Positions 17,298 to 26,853 of a stretch of DNA of 64,000 bases are shown here, piece after piece. Below the pieces are notes generated by a model. It was given only the letters and a program-made list of their open reading frames with translations, did not search any database and was not told the DNA's origin. A program made the position numbers and the translations under genes. Location of the stretch: contig NZ_WFKI01000002.1 in the NCBI RefSeq assembly GCF_009208055.1, forward strand, positions 58,149 through 122,148. Reading direction: 5' to 3'. Source of the DNA: Poseidonibacter ostreae (GTDB lineage: Bacteria; Campylobacterota; Campylobacteria; Campylobacterales; Arcobacteraceae). Positions within the stretch are counted from its first letter, which is position 1. Each line of letters begins with the position of its first letter.

Positions 17298-18191
17298 ATG
17301 GCTTTTCATGAATATATTAGAGCAGTTGGAACTGGACCTAAATCAAATAGAGAGTTAAAAGAAAATGAAATGATAGATGCGATGGAATGTATTCTTAATC
17401 AAAGTGTTTATTCTGAGCAGATTGCTGCGTTTTTATTAGGTTGGAGAGTTAGACTTGAAACTATAGAAGAATTAAAAACTACATTTAATGTTTGTGATAA
17501 ATATATAAAAAGACAAACAGTAGAAAACTCAATTGAGTTAGGTTATCCCTTTGATGGAAAAGCTGATAATCCATATATATTACCTTTAGTTGCAAAATAT
17601 TTAAAGAAATTTGATTTAAATATTGTTGTAAGTGGAGATGAGTTACAACCTGCAAAAAAAGGTTTAACTTTAAAAGAATTAAATGCAAATATAAAGTTTG
17701 ATGATAATATTCATTATTTTGATAGAGCAGATTATTTTAAAGAACTAAGCGAACTTACAAAAATTAGAAATATTTTAGGTTTAAGAACAGCATTTAATAC
17801 AGTTGAAAAACTGTTAAACCCAGGAAATTCAAAATATGCTATTAACGCAGCATTTCATAAGCCTTATGTTGTAAAATATAATGAACTTTTTGGTAAAAAC
17901 TATGAACACTTAGTAATTGTAAAAGGAAATGAAGGAACACCTGAAATCTTTTCAAAGTGTAAATATTGGTTAAATAAAGATGGAGTAATATCTGAACATA
18001 AAATTGACCCTGAATATTTTGGAATAAACTATAATAAATCAACTACAGTTATAAGTAAAGAAGATTCTTTAAATATGACAAAAAATCCAAGTAATGACTT
18101 AGAAAAACTTGCTAAATTAAATGCTGCGATGTTTTTAATAGCTTCAAAAAAATCAAACGATATTAAAGAAGCTTATGAAATGGTAGATTAA
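17298..18191 (+). CDS. TrpD2/YbiB-like glycosyltransferase-fold protein
   Basis: A 297-residue relative of anthranilate phosphoribosyltransferase (nucleoside phosphorylase / TrpD class II fold). The N-terminal helical domain has EYIRAVGTGPKSNRELKENE and QIAAFLLGWRVRLETIEEL; the C-terminal part has LGLRTAFNTVEKLLNPG, AFHKPYVVKYNELFG and VKGNEGTPEIF. The GTGGD phosphate-binding loop of true TrpD is missing (ELGYPFDGKADNP instead), so it is of the YbiB/TrpD2 type, whose E. coli member binds nucleic acid. A paralog lies at 40990-41907. Its promoter carries a denitrification-type Crp/Fnr box. Confidence 0.75.
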   Translation: MAFHEYIRAVGTGPKSNRELKENEMIDAMECILNQSVYSEQIAAFLLGWRVRLETIEELKTTFNVCDKYIKRQTVENSIELGYPFDGKADNPYILPLVAKYLKKFDLNIVVSGDELQPAKKGLTLKELNANIKFDDNIHYFDRADYFKELSELTKIRNILGLRTAFNTVEKLLNPGNSKYAINAAFHKPYVVKYNELFGKNYEHLVIVKGNEGTPEIFSKCKYWLNKDGVISEHKIDPEYFGINYNKSTTVISKEDSLNMTKNPSNDLEKLAKLNAAMFLIASKKSNDIKEAYEMVD

Positions 18192-18769
18192 AAAGAAACA
18201 GGAGTAATAGCTGAAATATAAGAAGCTTTTTTAAGGCTTCTATTTTCAATTTTATGAGGAGTTTCAGGTTTAAATCTAATACTGTCTCCTTTTTGAAGTG
18301 TAAACTCTTGATTTTCAAGAGTAACTACTATTTCTCCATCTAAAACATAATTACACTCTTCTCCACCTTTAGAGTGAGGTAAAATATCATCACTAAGTCT
18401 ATTTGGACCTAGCCTTACTAATACAAACTCTATAGCACCTTGTAAATTTGGTACTAAAAGTTCACAGTTGTATAAAGGATCAGGAAAAGATATCTTTTTT
18501 CTATTAGCTTTTTTTACAATATATTTTGATTCTTCATTTACAAATGGCGTATTTACTGTTTCTTCATCAGTAAATAATTGTGCTAAAGTTGTATCTAATA
18601 CTTTAGCAATTTTTCGTAAGGTTTCAACTGAACCTTGTGTTGAACCATTTTCTAATTGAGATAACATACCAACAGAGATTTTAGACATATGTGCTAACTC
18701 TTTTGCATTCATATTTTTTTGTATTCGTAAATCTTTGATTTTTTTTCCAACATTAAACTCTTTAGACAC
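18188..18769 (-). CDS. XRE-family transcriptional regulator with C-terminal cupin domain
   Basis: A 193-residue regulator: helix-turn-helix of the Cro/C1 type in residues 8-63 (LRIQKNMNAKELAHMSKISV, then LSQLENG) and a cupin sensor domain in residues 115-190 (HSKGGEECNYVLDGEIVVTL, KGDSIRFKPETPHKIENRS). This PuuR/SutR-like architecture usually controls amino-acid or polyamine metabolism. The adjacent divergent LysE-type exporter and the nearby serine dehydratase are likely targets. It overlaps the end of the convergent TrpD2-like gene by four bases. Confidence 0.88.
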   Translation of the reverse strand: MSKEFNVGKKIKDLRIQKNMNAKELAHMSKISVGMLSQLENGSTQGSVETLRKIAKVLDTTLAQLFTDEETVNTPFVNEESKYIVKKANRKKISFPDPLYNCELLVPNLQGAIEFVLVRLGPNRLSDDILPHSKGGEECNYVLDGEIVVTLENQEFTLQKGDSIRFKPETPHKIENRSLKKASYISAITPVSF

Positions 18770-18867
18770 AATCTTTCTCCCCTTTATCTTTATTTTAATT
18801 ATTATAGCTAATTAAATAGACACTTTTTTATTCTCTTTTGTATATAATCGTTTTTTAAAGGATTATT

Positions 18868-19494
18868 TTGGATTTTGTAAACTTCACTCTTCTTGCTGTT
18901 TTTATTCCTACTTTTTTTGTTGTATCTATTACTCCTGGAATGTGTATGACTTTGTCTTTAAGTATGGGGATGAGTATTGGTTTAAAGAAAACATTTTATA
19001 TGATGTATGGAGAACTCATTGGAGTTGGACTGGTTGCAACTGCTTCTGTTATAGGTGTTGCAACAATTATGCTTAAATATCCAAGTATATTTTTAGTTTT
19101 AAAATATGGAGGTGGAGCTTATTTATTTTATCTTGGTATTCAAATGTGGCTTTCTCGTGGTAAGATGGCATTAAGTTTAGATGAATGTAATTATAATGTT
19201 TCTAAAAAAAGTTTAGCTATCCAAGGTTTTATAACAGCAATTGCAAATCCCAAAGGATGGGCTTTTTTTATAGCACTTCTTCCACCTTTTATAGATGATA
19301 AATTGCCAATGACTTCACAATTAATAGTTTTAATATTTATGATTTTAGTTTTAGAGTTTTCATGTTTAATTATTTATGCAACTGGAGGTAAGACCTTAAG
19401 AAAGTTATTACAAAATAGCTCAAATGTTAGACTTATAAATAAAGTAGCCGGTATATTAATGATGGGTATTGGTATTTGGTTAGCTAGTAGTTAA
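18868..19494 (+). CDS. LysE/RhtB-family amino-acid exporter
   Basis: A 208-residue membrane protein with six predicted segments, beginning VNFTLLAVFIPTFFVVSITPGMC; the SITPG motif and the region ANPKGWAFFIALLPPF are typical of LysE/RhtB exporters. The start is a TTG at 18868 with AAAGGA seven bases upstream. It is transcribed divergently from the cupin regulator, which probably controls it. Substrate is likely a neutral or basic amino acid; serine is plausible because sdaA lies just downstream on the other strand. Confidence 0.88.
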   Translation: MDFVNFTLLAVFIPTFFVVSITPGMCMTLSLSMGMSIGLKKTFYMMYGELIGVGLVATASVIGVATIMLKYPSIFLVLKYGGGAYLFYLGIQMWLSRGKMALSLDECNYNVSKKSLAIQGFITAIANPKGWAFFIALLPPFIDDKLPMTSQLIVLIFMILVLEFSCLIIYATGGKTLRKLLQNSSNVRLINKVAGILMMGIGIWLASS

Positions 19495-19506
19495 TAAAAA
19501 TAAGAA

Positions 19507-20880
19507 TTAACATTCAACATAATGAACAGCTAATCCAGCTTTTGATGTTTCCTTGTACTTATTTTGCATATCTTTTCCAGTTGTATACATTGTTTTAATA
19601 ACAGAATCTAGTGAAACATAATGTGTTCCATCTTCATTTAGTGCCATTCTGGCTGCATTTATAGCTTTCATTGCAGCCATAGCATTTCTTTCAATACAAG
19701 GAATTTGAACAAGTCCTCCAATTGGATCACAAGTAAGACCTAAATTATGTTCCATTGCAATTTCTGCTGCATTTTCTATTTGTTCTATATTTGCACCTAA
19801 ATACTCAGCCATTGCACCAGCTGCCATAGAACAAGCTACTCCAACTTCTCCTTGACATCCTACATCAGCACCTGAAATAGAAGCATTTCTTTGATATAAA
19901 AGTCCAATTGCTCCTGCTGTTAATAAAAAATTTATAATAACTTGTTCTTTGTCTTCTTTATGTACTAAAAAATTAATTATATAGTGTAACACTGCAGGAA
20001 TAATTCCAGCTGCTCCATTTGTAGGAGCAGTTACTACTCTTTTCCCTGATGCATTTTCTTCATTTACGGCAAGTGCATATAAATTAATCCAATCAACAAA
20101 AGATAAAGGATCAGTTGTTCTTTTCTCTCTTAACTTTTGATGGATTTTATATGCTCTTTTAGAAACATTAAGTCCTCCTGGTAAAATACCATCAGAATTT
20201 AACCCATTTAAAACACACTCATTCATAACTTTCCATATTTCTAATAAAGACTCTTTTATTTTATCTTCACTTCTATATGCTTTTTCATTTTCAAAGATTA
20301 GTTCGGAAATTGTAAGTTTATTATCTTTACATTGTTTTAATAACTCTTTTGCATTAGAAAAATTGTATGGTAAAGATAGGTCATCTTTTTTTGAAATACT
20401 GTTTTTACTATTAATTTCATCTTCACTTATAACTTCTCCCCCGCCAATAGAATAATAAATTTTTGAAAACAACTCATTCTTTAAATTATAAATTGTAATT
20501 TTTATAGCATTTGGATGAAAAGGTAAAGTTTTTCTTTTATGCAAGATTAAATCTTTTGCTATTGAAAAGTTTATTGTTTTTTCATTTAATAATCTAAGAG
20601 TAGAAGTAGTTTTAATATTGTCAATAATATTATTTATTTTACTTGTATTTATAGTTTTAGGGTCATGTCCAAGTAAGCCTAATAAAACAGCAACATCACT
20701 ATGGTGTCCAATTCCTGTAGAGCCTAAAGAGCCAAAAAGTTCAACTTTTATTCTTGTTAAGTTTGAAAAGTAATTTTGCTTTTTTATTAATGTACAGAAG
20801 TTTTTTGTAATAATCATTGGACCAACTGTATGAGAACTTGATGGACCAATGCCTATTTTAAAAAGATTAAATATAGTCAT
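19507..20880 (-). CDS. sdaA: L-serine ammonia-lyase, iron-sulfur type, single chain
   Basis: Converts L-serine to pyruvate and ammonia, a main carbon entry route in Campylobacterota. The 457-residue protein joins the N-terminal beta domain (FKIGIGPSSSHTVGPM) and the C-terminal alpha domain with GKRVVTAPTNGAAGIIPAVL and the cluster cysteines in GLTCDPIGGLVQIPCIERNA. The order and length match the single-chain SdaA/SdaB class with a [4Fe-4S] cluster. The following aap-type transporter genes would supply amino acids. Confidence 0.95.
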   Translation of the reverse strand: MTIFNLFKIGIGPSSSHTVGPMIITKNFCTLIKKQNYFSNLTRIKVELFGSLGSTGIGHHSDVAVLLGLLGHDPKTINTSKINNIIDNIKTTSTLRLLNEKTINFSIAKDLILHKRKTLPFHPNAIKITIYNLKNELFSKIYYSIGGGEVISEDEINSKNSISKKDDLSLPYNFSNAKELLKQCKDNKLTISELIFENEKAYRSEDKIKESLLEIWKVMNECVLNGLNSDGILPGGLNVSKRAYKIHQKLREKRTTDPLSFVDWINLYALAVNEENASGKRVVTAPTNGAAGIIPAVLHYIINFLVHKEDKEQVIINFLLTAGAIGLLYQRNASISGADVGCQGEVGVACSMAAGAMAEYLGANIEQIENAAEIAMEHNLGLTCDPIGGLVQIPCIERNAMAAMKAINAARMALNEDGTHYVSLDSVIKTMYTTGKDMQNKYKETSKAGLAVHYVEC

Positions 20881-20951
20881 TTTATAACCTTAATATTTAA
20901 ATACGAATACTCTTATATTGAATATTCGTTTTAAGCTAGTATTTTAAATTA

Positions 20952-21698
20952 TTAGTGGTCTAAAATTTGTTCTAAGAATAGTTTTAATCTATCAGATTGT
21001 GGATTATCAAAGAATTCATTTGGTTCATTTTCTTCAACAATTTGACCTGCATCCATAAAAATTACTCTATCTGCAACTTTTTTAGCAAATCCCATTTCAT
21101 GAGTAACACAAACCATAGTAATACCATCTTCTGCTAGTTCTGTCATAACATCAAGAACTTCACCAATCATTTCAGGATCTAGTGCTGCTGTTGGTTCATC
21201 AAATAGCATAATATCAGGATTTGAACATAAACATCTTGCAATTGCAACACGTTGTTGTTGTCCACCTGATAATTGATTTGGATATTTATCAGCTTGATCT
21301 GCAATCTTTACTCTTTCTAAATAATGCATCGCAGTTTCAATTGCTTCTTTTCTAGGTTTTTTCCCAACCCATGTTGGTGCTAAAATTAAATTTTCTAAAA
21401 TTGAAAGATGTGGAAAAAGATTAAAGTGTTGAAATACCATTCCAACATGAGTTCTTACTTCCCTAATTCTTTTTACATCTTCAGTTAATTCTAATCCATT
21501 AACAATAATTTGACCTTCTTGAAAAGGTTCAAGTCTATTAACACATCTAATTGTAGTAGACTTTCCAGAACCTGAAGGTCCACAAATTACAACTCTTTCA
21601 CCTTTTTTAACTTTTAAGTTAACATTTTTAAGTACATGGAAATCTCCATACCATTTATTAACTTCGTTCATTTCTATCATATATTCTAATTCACTCAT
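20952..21698 (-). CDS. aapP: Polar amino-acid ABC transporter ATP-binding protein
   Basis: A 248-residue ATPase with Walker A GPSGSGKST, signature LSGGQQQRVAIAR and Walker B DIMLFDEPTAALDPEM, of the GlnQ/AapP (PAAT) family. It is the last gene of a four-gene set ordered binding protein, permease, permease, ATPase, the order of the general L-amino-acid transporter AapJQMP. Confidence 0.92.
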   Translation of the reverse strand: MSELEYMIEMNEVNKWYGDFHVLKNVNLKVKKGERVVICGPSGSGKSTTIRCVNRLEPFQEGQIIVNGLELTEDVKRIREVRTHVGMVFQHFNLFPHLSILENLILAPTWVGKKPRKEAIETAMHYLERVKIADQADKYPNQLSGGQQQRVAIARCLCSNPDIMLFDEPTAALDPEMIGEVLDVMTELAEDGITMVCVTHEMGFAKKVADRVIFMDAGQIVEENEPNEFFDNPQSDRLKLFLEQILDH

Positions 21699-21718
21699 AA
21701 TTCTTTCCTATTCTTCTA

Positions 21719-22798
21719 CTATTTGTGATCTGTATTAAATTTATCTTCAATCGATTTAGCATATCTAGACATACTAAAACAAATAACCCAATAAATCATT
21801 GTTACAAATACATAACCTTCTGTTTCAAAACCAAGCCAATTTGTATCACTATTTGTAAGTGTTACCATTGCTAAAATATCAAATAATCCAATAATTAAAA
21901 TAAGCGTTGTATCTTTAAATAAAGAGATAAACGATCCAACTATATTTGGAATAGAAATTTTAAGTGCTTGTGGAAGTATAATTAATCCCATTGATTTCCA
22001 GTAAGTTAATCCTAAAGCATCTGCTGCTTCATATTGACCTTTTGGTATTGCTTGTAATCCACCTCTTATAACTTCTGCTATATATGCAGCTTGGAATAAT
22101 GTAATACCAATTAATGCTCGAAGTAATTTATCAAAATCCATTCCCTCAGGGAAGAATAAAGGTAAAATTACTGAAGACATAAATAGTAATGTAATTAAAG
22201 GAACCCCTCTAATAAACTCAATATAAATAACACTAAGTGTTCGTATAATAGGCATATTAGATTGACGACCTAATGCAAATAAAATTCCTATTGGAAAAGA
22301 CGCAATAATACCTACAGAAGCTACAATAATTGTAAGAAGTAATCCTCCCCATTTTTCTGTTTCAACAACTTCTAATCCAAAACCACCAGCTACTAAAGTA
22401 TATGTGATAATAGGAAAAGAGATAATTATAAATGCTTTAATTTTTATACTATCAAATTTTTTAAATGCAATTACATATGCAACAAAAATAACAAGTGCTA
22501 AGTTTGGTCTCCAGTAAAGTTCTTCTGGATAAAAACCATAGATAAATTGATTGAATTTTTCAAATATAAAAATCCATCTAGCACCTTCTTTTGTTATCTC
22601 ATCTTTTGTCCCACTCCAAGTTGCATCAAAAATCATCCAATCTAATAAAGGAGGAACAGTTACATATAATAGATAAAAAGATACTAGTGTTAAAATAGAA
22701 CTAAGTATTGAAGAGAATAAGTTCTCTTTTGCCCAATGAATTATTCCTTTTGTACCTAAAGGAGCTGGTCTTGCTTCTAGTTTTTCATAAGTTGCCAT
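21719..22798 (-). CDS. aapM: General L-amino-acid ABC transporter permease AapM-like
   Basis: A 359-residue permease with about eight hydrophobic segments and the EAA loop EVIRGGLQAIPKGQYEAADA. The N-terminal extension with PLGTKGIIHWAKENLFSS resembles AapM/BztC rather than the short HisQ/GlnP permeases. It overlaps neither neighbour but is separated from the AapQ-like gene by only one base. Confidence 0.9.
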   Translation of the reverse strand: MATYEKLEARPAPLGTKGIIHWAKENLFSSILSSILTLVSFYLLYVTVPPLLDWMIFDATWSGTKDEITKEGARWIFIFEKFNQFIYGFYPEELYWRPNLALVIFVAYVIAFKKFDSIKIKAFIIISFPIITYTLVAGGFGLEVVETEKWGGLLLTIIVASVGIIASFPIGILFALGRQSNMPIIRTLSVIYIEFIRGVPLITLLFMSSVILPLFFPEGMDFDKLLRALIGITLFQAAYIAEVIRGGLQAIPKGQYEAADALGLTYWKSMGLIILPQALKISIPNIVGSFISLFKDTTLILIIGLFDILAMVTLTNSDTNWLGFETEGYVFVTMIYWVICFSMSRYAKSIEDKFNTDHK

Positions 22799-22799
22799 A

Positions 22800-23984
22800 T
22801 TATCTCTCCTTTATTTGCATTCTAGAGTTTATATAATTCATTAAAATAGAAATTAATATACTCAGTGTTAAATAAACAGCCATTGTCATTAAAATGATTT
22901 CAATTGCTTGTCCAACTTGATTTAAAGAAGTTCCAGAGAATATTGTTACAAGTTCTGGATATCCAATTGCAGTTGCAAGAGAGGAGTTTTTTACTAAGTT
23001 AAGATATTGATTAATCACAGGTGGAATAATAACTCTTAAAGCTTGTGGTAAAACAACTTTCTTTAATATTACGTGATCTTTTAATCCTAAAGCACTAGCT
23101 GCTTCTTTTTGACCTTTTGGAACGGCTTCAATACCAGCACGAACTGCTTCAGCAATATAAGTAGCTGTATAGATACTAAGTGCAAATGCAAGTGCTAATA
23201 ATTCAGGAATTAAAGTCCATCCACCTTTAAAGTTAAAACCTTTAAGTGCTGCTATTTCTAAACTTGCAGGACTTCCACTTATTAAGAAAACAAGTAAAGG
23301 TGCAGAAATTAAGATTGCAAGTGAAACCCAAAAAGTTGGAAATTCTTGACCTGTTTCATCATGTCTTTTATTCGCCCATTTTGATAGATAAAAAACTCCT
23401 GCAATTGCAATAATAAAAGCAATAATTACAGCTGTAAATCCACTTTCTAAAATAGGTCGTGGAATATATAAACCACGGTTATTAAAGAAAATAGAATCAA
23501 AGAAAGAGATACTTTGTCTTGGGCTTGGAAGTGAGGCTAATACAACATTATACCAGAACAGAATTTGTAATAAAATTGGAATGTTTCTAAAAGTTTCCAC
23601 ATAAATAAGTGATAATTTAGCTACCATAAAGTTTTTTGACAATCTACCAATACCAACTAGAAGTCCAATGATTGTTGCAAATATTATACCAATTACTGAA
23701 ACTAATATAGTATTTAGTAATCCAACAATAAAAACTTTTCCATGTGTATCAGATTCATCATATTCAATTAGTGATTGAAGTATTCCAAATCCAGCTTCTG
23801 AACTTAAAAAATCGAATCCTGTATTAATCCCACGCTTTTCAATATTTATAAACATATTATTTATAACAAAGTATGTTACAAAAAATATTAATACTAATGC
23901 TACTATCTGATAGATAATGGCTCTATTTTCGGGGTTGTTATAAAAAGCAACCTGTGGCTGTTTAGCCCTTTTGTGTTTGTTCAT
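22800..23984 (-). CDS. aapQ: General L-amino-acid ABC transporter permease AapQ-like
   Basis: A 394-residue permease with eight or so membrane segments, the EAA loop EAVRAGIEAVPKGQKEAASA, and the AapQ/BztB-type long central loop between residues 150 and 260. It pairs with AapM to form the translocation channel. An intrinsic terminator separates it from the binding-protein gene upstream, which will lower its expression relative to aapJ. Confidence 0.9.
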   Translation of the reverse strand: MNKHKRAKQPQVAFYNNPENRAIIYQIVALVLIFFVTYFVINNMFINIEKRGINTGFDFLSSEAGFGILQSLIEYDESDTHGKVFIVGLLNTILVSVIGIIFATIIGLLVGIGRLSKNFMVAKLSLIYVETFRNIPILLQILFWYNVVLASLPSPRQSISFFDSIFFNNRGLYIPRPILESGFTAVIIAFIIAIAGVFYLSKWANKRHDETGQEFPTFWVSLAILISAPLLVFLISGSPASLEIAALKGFNFKGGWTLIPELLALAFALSIYTATYIAEAVRAGIEAVPKGQKEAASALGLKDHVILKKVVLPQALRVIIPPVINQYLNLVKNSSLATAIGYPELVTIFSGTSLNQVGQAIEIILMTMAVYLTLSILISILMNYINSRMQIKER

Positions 23985-24001
23985 TTTTTTACCTTGTCAT
24001 T

Positions 24002-24026
24002 AAAAAAGGGGAAATTAAATTTCCCC
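24002..24026 (-). terminator. Intergenic terminator/attenuator between aapJ and aapQ
   Basis: GGGGAAATT (24008-24016) and AATTTCCCC (24018-24026) form a 9-bp stem, and read on the minus strand it is followed by six T. It lies inside the operon, after the binding-protein gene, so partial readthrough would set the usual excess of binding protein over permease. Confidence 0.85.
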
Positions 24027-24059
24027 TCGCTATTAAATAATTAATATATTCCTTATCTA

Positions 24060-25076
24060 TTATCTAATAGGTGCACCATATTGAAGTCCACCATCATTCC
24101 AAAGTTTATTTAAACCTCTTGAAATTTTAAGTGGTGAATTTTTTCCAACATTTCTATCAAATGACTCACCGTAGTTTCCAACATTTTTAATAATATTGTA
24201 TGCCCATTTATCATCTAATCCTAAGTTTTTACCAGCTTCACCAGATTCACCTAAAATTCTTTTAATACCAGGGTTTTTGCTACCTTTCATTGAATCAACA
24301 TTTGCTTGTGTGATACCAAATTCTTCAGCATTTAACATTGCAATATGAGACCATTTAACAATATTAAACCATTTATCATCACCTTGTCTAACAACTGGTC
24401 CTAAAGGCTCTTTTGAAATAATTTCAGGTAATACTTCAACAGATGAAGGATCTTTTACTTTTAATACTAAACCATATAATTGAGAAGCATCAGAAGTTAC
24501 AACATCACAACGACCAGATTTAAATCCTTCAATTGTTTGTCCAGATGTATCATAAGTAATTGGTTTATAAGTCATTTTATTAGCTTTGAAGTAATCAGTT
24601 AAGTTAAGCTCAGTTGTAGTTCCTGCTTGAATACAAACAGTTGCTCCATCTAATTCTAAAGCAGATTTAACTCCAATATTTTTAGAAACTAAGAAACCTT
24701 GACCATCATAATAGTTTACACCAGCAAAGTTTAAACCTAAAGAAGTATCTCTTGTATTTGTCCAAGTAGTTGATCTTGATAACATATCAATTTCACCACT
24801 TTGAAGAGCTGTAAATCTTTCTTTAGCAGTTAAAGGAACATATTTAACTTTTGAAGCATCACCAAATACAGCAGATGCAACAGCTTTACACATATCAACA
24901 TCTAAACCTTTCCATGCACCACTTGAATCTGTAGCTGAGAATCCAGCAATACCAGTTGAAACACCACAACTTAATGTACCTTTACTTTTTACTGAATCTA
25001 ATGTATCTGCAGATGCAAAACTTGAAGCTAATGCTAAAGCAGCAACTGATAATGAGGCAGTTTTTAATAATTTCAT
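24060..25076 (-). CDS. aapJ: General L-amino-acid ABC transporter periplasmic binding protein
   Basis: A 338-residue binding protein with signal peptide (MKLLKTASLSVAALALASSF, then ASA-type cleavage near residue 23). The mature N-terminus TLDSVKSKGTLSCGVSTGIA, GLDVDMCKAVASAVFGD and LQSGEIDMLSRSTTWTNTRD are typical of the AapJ/BztA family, which binds many polar and acidic amino acids. It is the first gene of the aapJQMP set. Confidence 0.93.
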   Translation of the reverse strand: MKLLKTASLSVAALALASSFASADTLDSVKSKGTLSCGVSTGIAGFSATDSSGAWKGLDVDMCKAVASAVFGDASKVKYVPLTAKERFTALQSGEIDMLSRSTTWTNTRDTSLGLNFAGVNYYDGQGFLVSKNIGVKSALELDGATVCIQAGTTTELNLTDYFKANKMTYKPITYDTSGQTIEGFKSGRCDVVTSDASQLYGLVLKVKDPSSVEVLPEIISKEPLGPVVRQGDDKWFNIVKWSHIAMLNAEEFGITQANVDSMKGSKNPGIKRILGESGEAGKNLGLDDKWAYNIIKNVGNYGESFDRNVGKNSPLKISRGLNKLWNDGGLQYGAPIR

Positions 25077-25259
25077 TTTTCTATCCTTATTTTTTAATTG
25101 ATTTTAATTTTTTATTTATAGGAAGCTATAAATAAACTAACAAAACTAGTATAAAAGGAAAAGATAGCATTTGCGTAGCAAAAATAGTATATTTTTTAAA
25201 CAATATTAAATAAATTACTTAAAATGTCTTGTTTTATTCTTTTAAATTACAGTTATTTG

Positions 25260-25292
25260 TATAGATAATTTAATTTAATTAAATTATCTATA
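25260..25292. repeat. Perfect 16-bp-arm palindrome
   Basis: TATAGATAATTTAATT and AATTAAATTATCTATA flank a single T. It lies 11 bases after the stop of the gene at 25303-25695 (minus strand) and before aapJ. It has no T-run, and its near-zero loop makes it an unusual hairpin; it could be a cruciform-type stop signal or an operator. Confidence 0.5.
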
Positions 25293-25302
25293 ATTTTATA
25301 AG

Positions 25303-25695
25303 TTATTTTTTAGGAGGATTTGATAGGGGTACAAACTTGATACATCTAGCAGAAAAGAACTCTCTATTATAGTTTGGAGAGCTAAAATTATGGTCTTTTA
25401 AAGTCCATTCATTAGATTTTTCAATTGTAACACTTTGAGCAACTTTTCTAATAGCTCTACTTTCACAAATTACTTTATCACCTTTTTCAAAAGCAGTTTC
25501 GACTTCAACCATTCTACTACTTGTAACATAAAAGTGCATTCCAATAAACATTGCAATTGCTGGAGCTACAAAAATTAATCCTTTTACTACTGAACCTTTG
25601 CTCATAAAAGGTCTTGTTGTTACAAATAGTGTAATTAGTAAAGTAAATAAACCAATTCCAAGATAACCTGCTTCAAGTTTTATAAATAGTTCCAT
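25303..25695 (-). CDS. Hypothetical membrane protein downstream of siroheme decarboxylase
   Basis: A 130-residue protein with two hydrophobic segments (about residues 13-27 and 38-55) followed by a 70-residue polar domain containing two cysteines (KVICESRAIRKV and FFSARCIKF). No family is recognised. It starts nine bases after the fused siroheme decarboxylase gene and therefore shares its Crp/Fnr-controlled promoter, which suggests a part in heme d1 or nitrite metabolism, but this is context only. Confidence 0.65.
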   Translation of the reverse strand: MELFIKLEAGYLGIGLFTLLITLFVTTRPFMSKGSVVKGLIFVAPAIAMFIGMHFYVTSSRMVEVETAFEKGDKVICESRAIRKVAQSVTIEKSNEWTLKDHNFSSPNYNREFFSARCIKFVPLSNPPKK

Positions 25696-25704
25696 TTTTA
25701 TTCC

Positions 25705-26706
25705 TTATTTTATATATTTTTCTTCCCACTGTTTAAATTCATCACTAAAATATTTAATTCTAATTTTTTTAAATTCTCTTGATGAATAAAGTGGCATATT
25801 TGATTTATATGGTATTTCATTTTGAATACTTTCAATCACTGCTTGCGTATCTTCTTTTGTTTTTCCATGAATCATAGTAAATAGATTATAGTTCCAAGTA
25901 GGGTACTTAGGTCTTAAATAACAGTGTGAAACAGCTGAGAAGGAAGCTGCAATTTCACCAATTCTTTCACCTTCTTCACCTTCTTCAATATCCCAAGCAA
26001 CCATTGCATTTGCTCCAAATCCTGCTTTTCTATGATTTAAAATACAGGCAAATCTTCTCATGACACCTGAATCTTGAAAGTCTTGTAATACTTTAAAGAA
26101 CTCTTCATAAGTAATATCTAATTTTTCAATAATTCCTTTAAAGGGTTCTGAAACAATTGCTATATCATTTTGAGCTTCTTTTATAATATTATAATGATAA
26201 GGAGTCAGTTCTAAGTCTTTCAACTTTTTCTTTTCAACTTTTTCTTTTTTATCTTGTTTATTAGTTGTATCTAATTTTACAGATATCTTAAAAAGTTTTA
26301 ATGTAGGTAATAAAATATAATCAGAAGCTTTTGTAAGTTCTGATAAAAGTTTAACTGTATCCTCTAAATTGGATTTTGATTCTGGTGATATCGCTATTGT
26401 AAACCAAATGTTATATTTATGATTTCTTTCATAATTATGTGAAATACCAGGGTGTGAGTTTAAAATAATTACTGCATCATCAATTTTGTCTTCATCAATC
26501 TCAAATGCAACTAAAGAAGATGTATATCCTAGCTTTTTAGTATCAAAAATTGCAGATGTTTGTCTAATAATATTGTTTGCTTTCTCTTCTTGTAAGATTT
26601 TTATTACTTCATCTTCTGTTGTATTTAACTCTTTTGCAATTTGCTCAAAAGGTTTAATAACAAGAGGAAAGTTTTTTTGTACTCTATATAATATCTCATC
26701 TTTCAT
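25705..26706 (-). CDS. Fused siroheme decarboxylase (AhbA-AhbB / NirD-NirL type)
   Basis: Decarboxylates siroheme to didecarboxysiroheme, the branch step toward heme d1. The 333-residue chain holds two tandem Lrp/AsnC-like units: residues 1-150 (FEQIAKELNTTEDEVIKILQ, RQTSAIFDTKKLGYTSSLVA) and 180-330 (FKGIIEKLDITYEEFFKVLQ, RRFACILNHRKAGFGANAMV). Separate genes NirD, L, G and H encode such units in pseudomonads; fused DL forms are known in other denitrifiers. A lysine-rich linker (about 153-165) joins the halves. It is transcribed from a promoter with its own Crp/Fnr-type box, divergent from the siroheme synthase gene. Confidence 0.85.
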   Translation of the reverse strand: MKDEILYRVQKNFPLVIKPFEQIAKELNTTEDEVIKILQEEKANNIIRQTSAIFDTKKLGYTSSLVAFEIDEDKIDDAVIILNSHPGISHNYERNHKYNIWFTIAISPESKSNLEDTVKLLSELTKASDYILLPTLKLFKISVKLDTTNKQDKKEKVEKKKLKDLELTPYHYNIIKEAQNDIAIVSEPFKGIIEKLDITYEEFFKVLQDFQDSGVMRRFACILNHRKAGFGANAMVAWDIEEGEEGERIGEIAASFSAVSHCYLRPKYPTWNYNLFTMIHGKTKEDTQAVIESIQNEIPYKSNMPLYSSREFKKIRIKYFSDEFKQWEEKYIK

Positions 26707-26761
26707 ATTTATTCCTATATTCGATTTTGAGAAAGTATATCAACAATTTTTCACTTCTGCC

Positions 26762-26775
26762 TTGATTTGAAACAA
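26762..26775 (-). promoter_or_regulatory. Crp/Fnr-type box for the siroheme decarboxylase operon
   Basis: Read on the minus strand the site is TTGTTTCAAATCAA, one mismatch to TTGAT-N4-ATCAA, centred at 26768.5. A -10 TATACT at 26739-26734 lies exactly 32 bp downstream. The coding start is at 26706. Confidence 0.65.
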
Positions 26776-26784
26776 CTTTTTTAC

Positions 26785-26798
26785 TTGATATGCATTAA
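26785..26798 (+). promoter_or_regulatory. Crp/Fnr-type box for the siroheme synthase gene
   Basis: TTGATATGCATTAA, one mismatch to TTGAT-N4-ATCAA, centred at 26791.5. A perfect TATAAT -10 at 26821-26826 lies exactly 32 bp downstream. It is back to back with the box for the divergent operon. Confidence 0.75.
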
Positions 26799-26853
26799 GT
26801 ATTTCAGATATAAATTTGACTATAATTTCTTTTATAAATCCCAAAGGTATTTA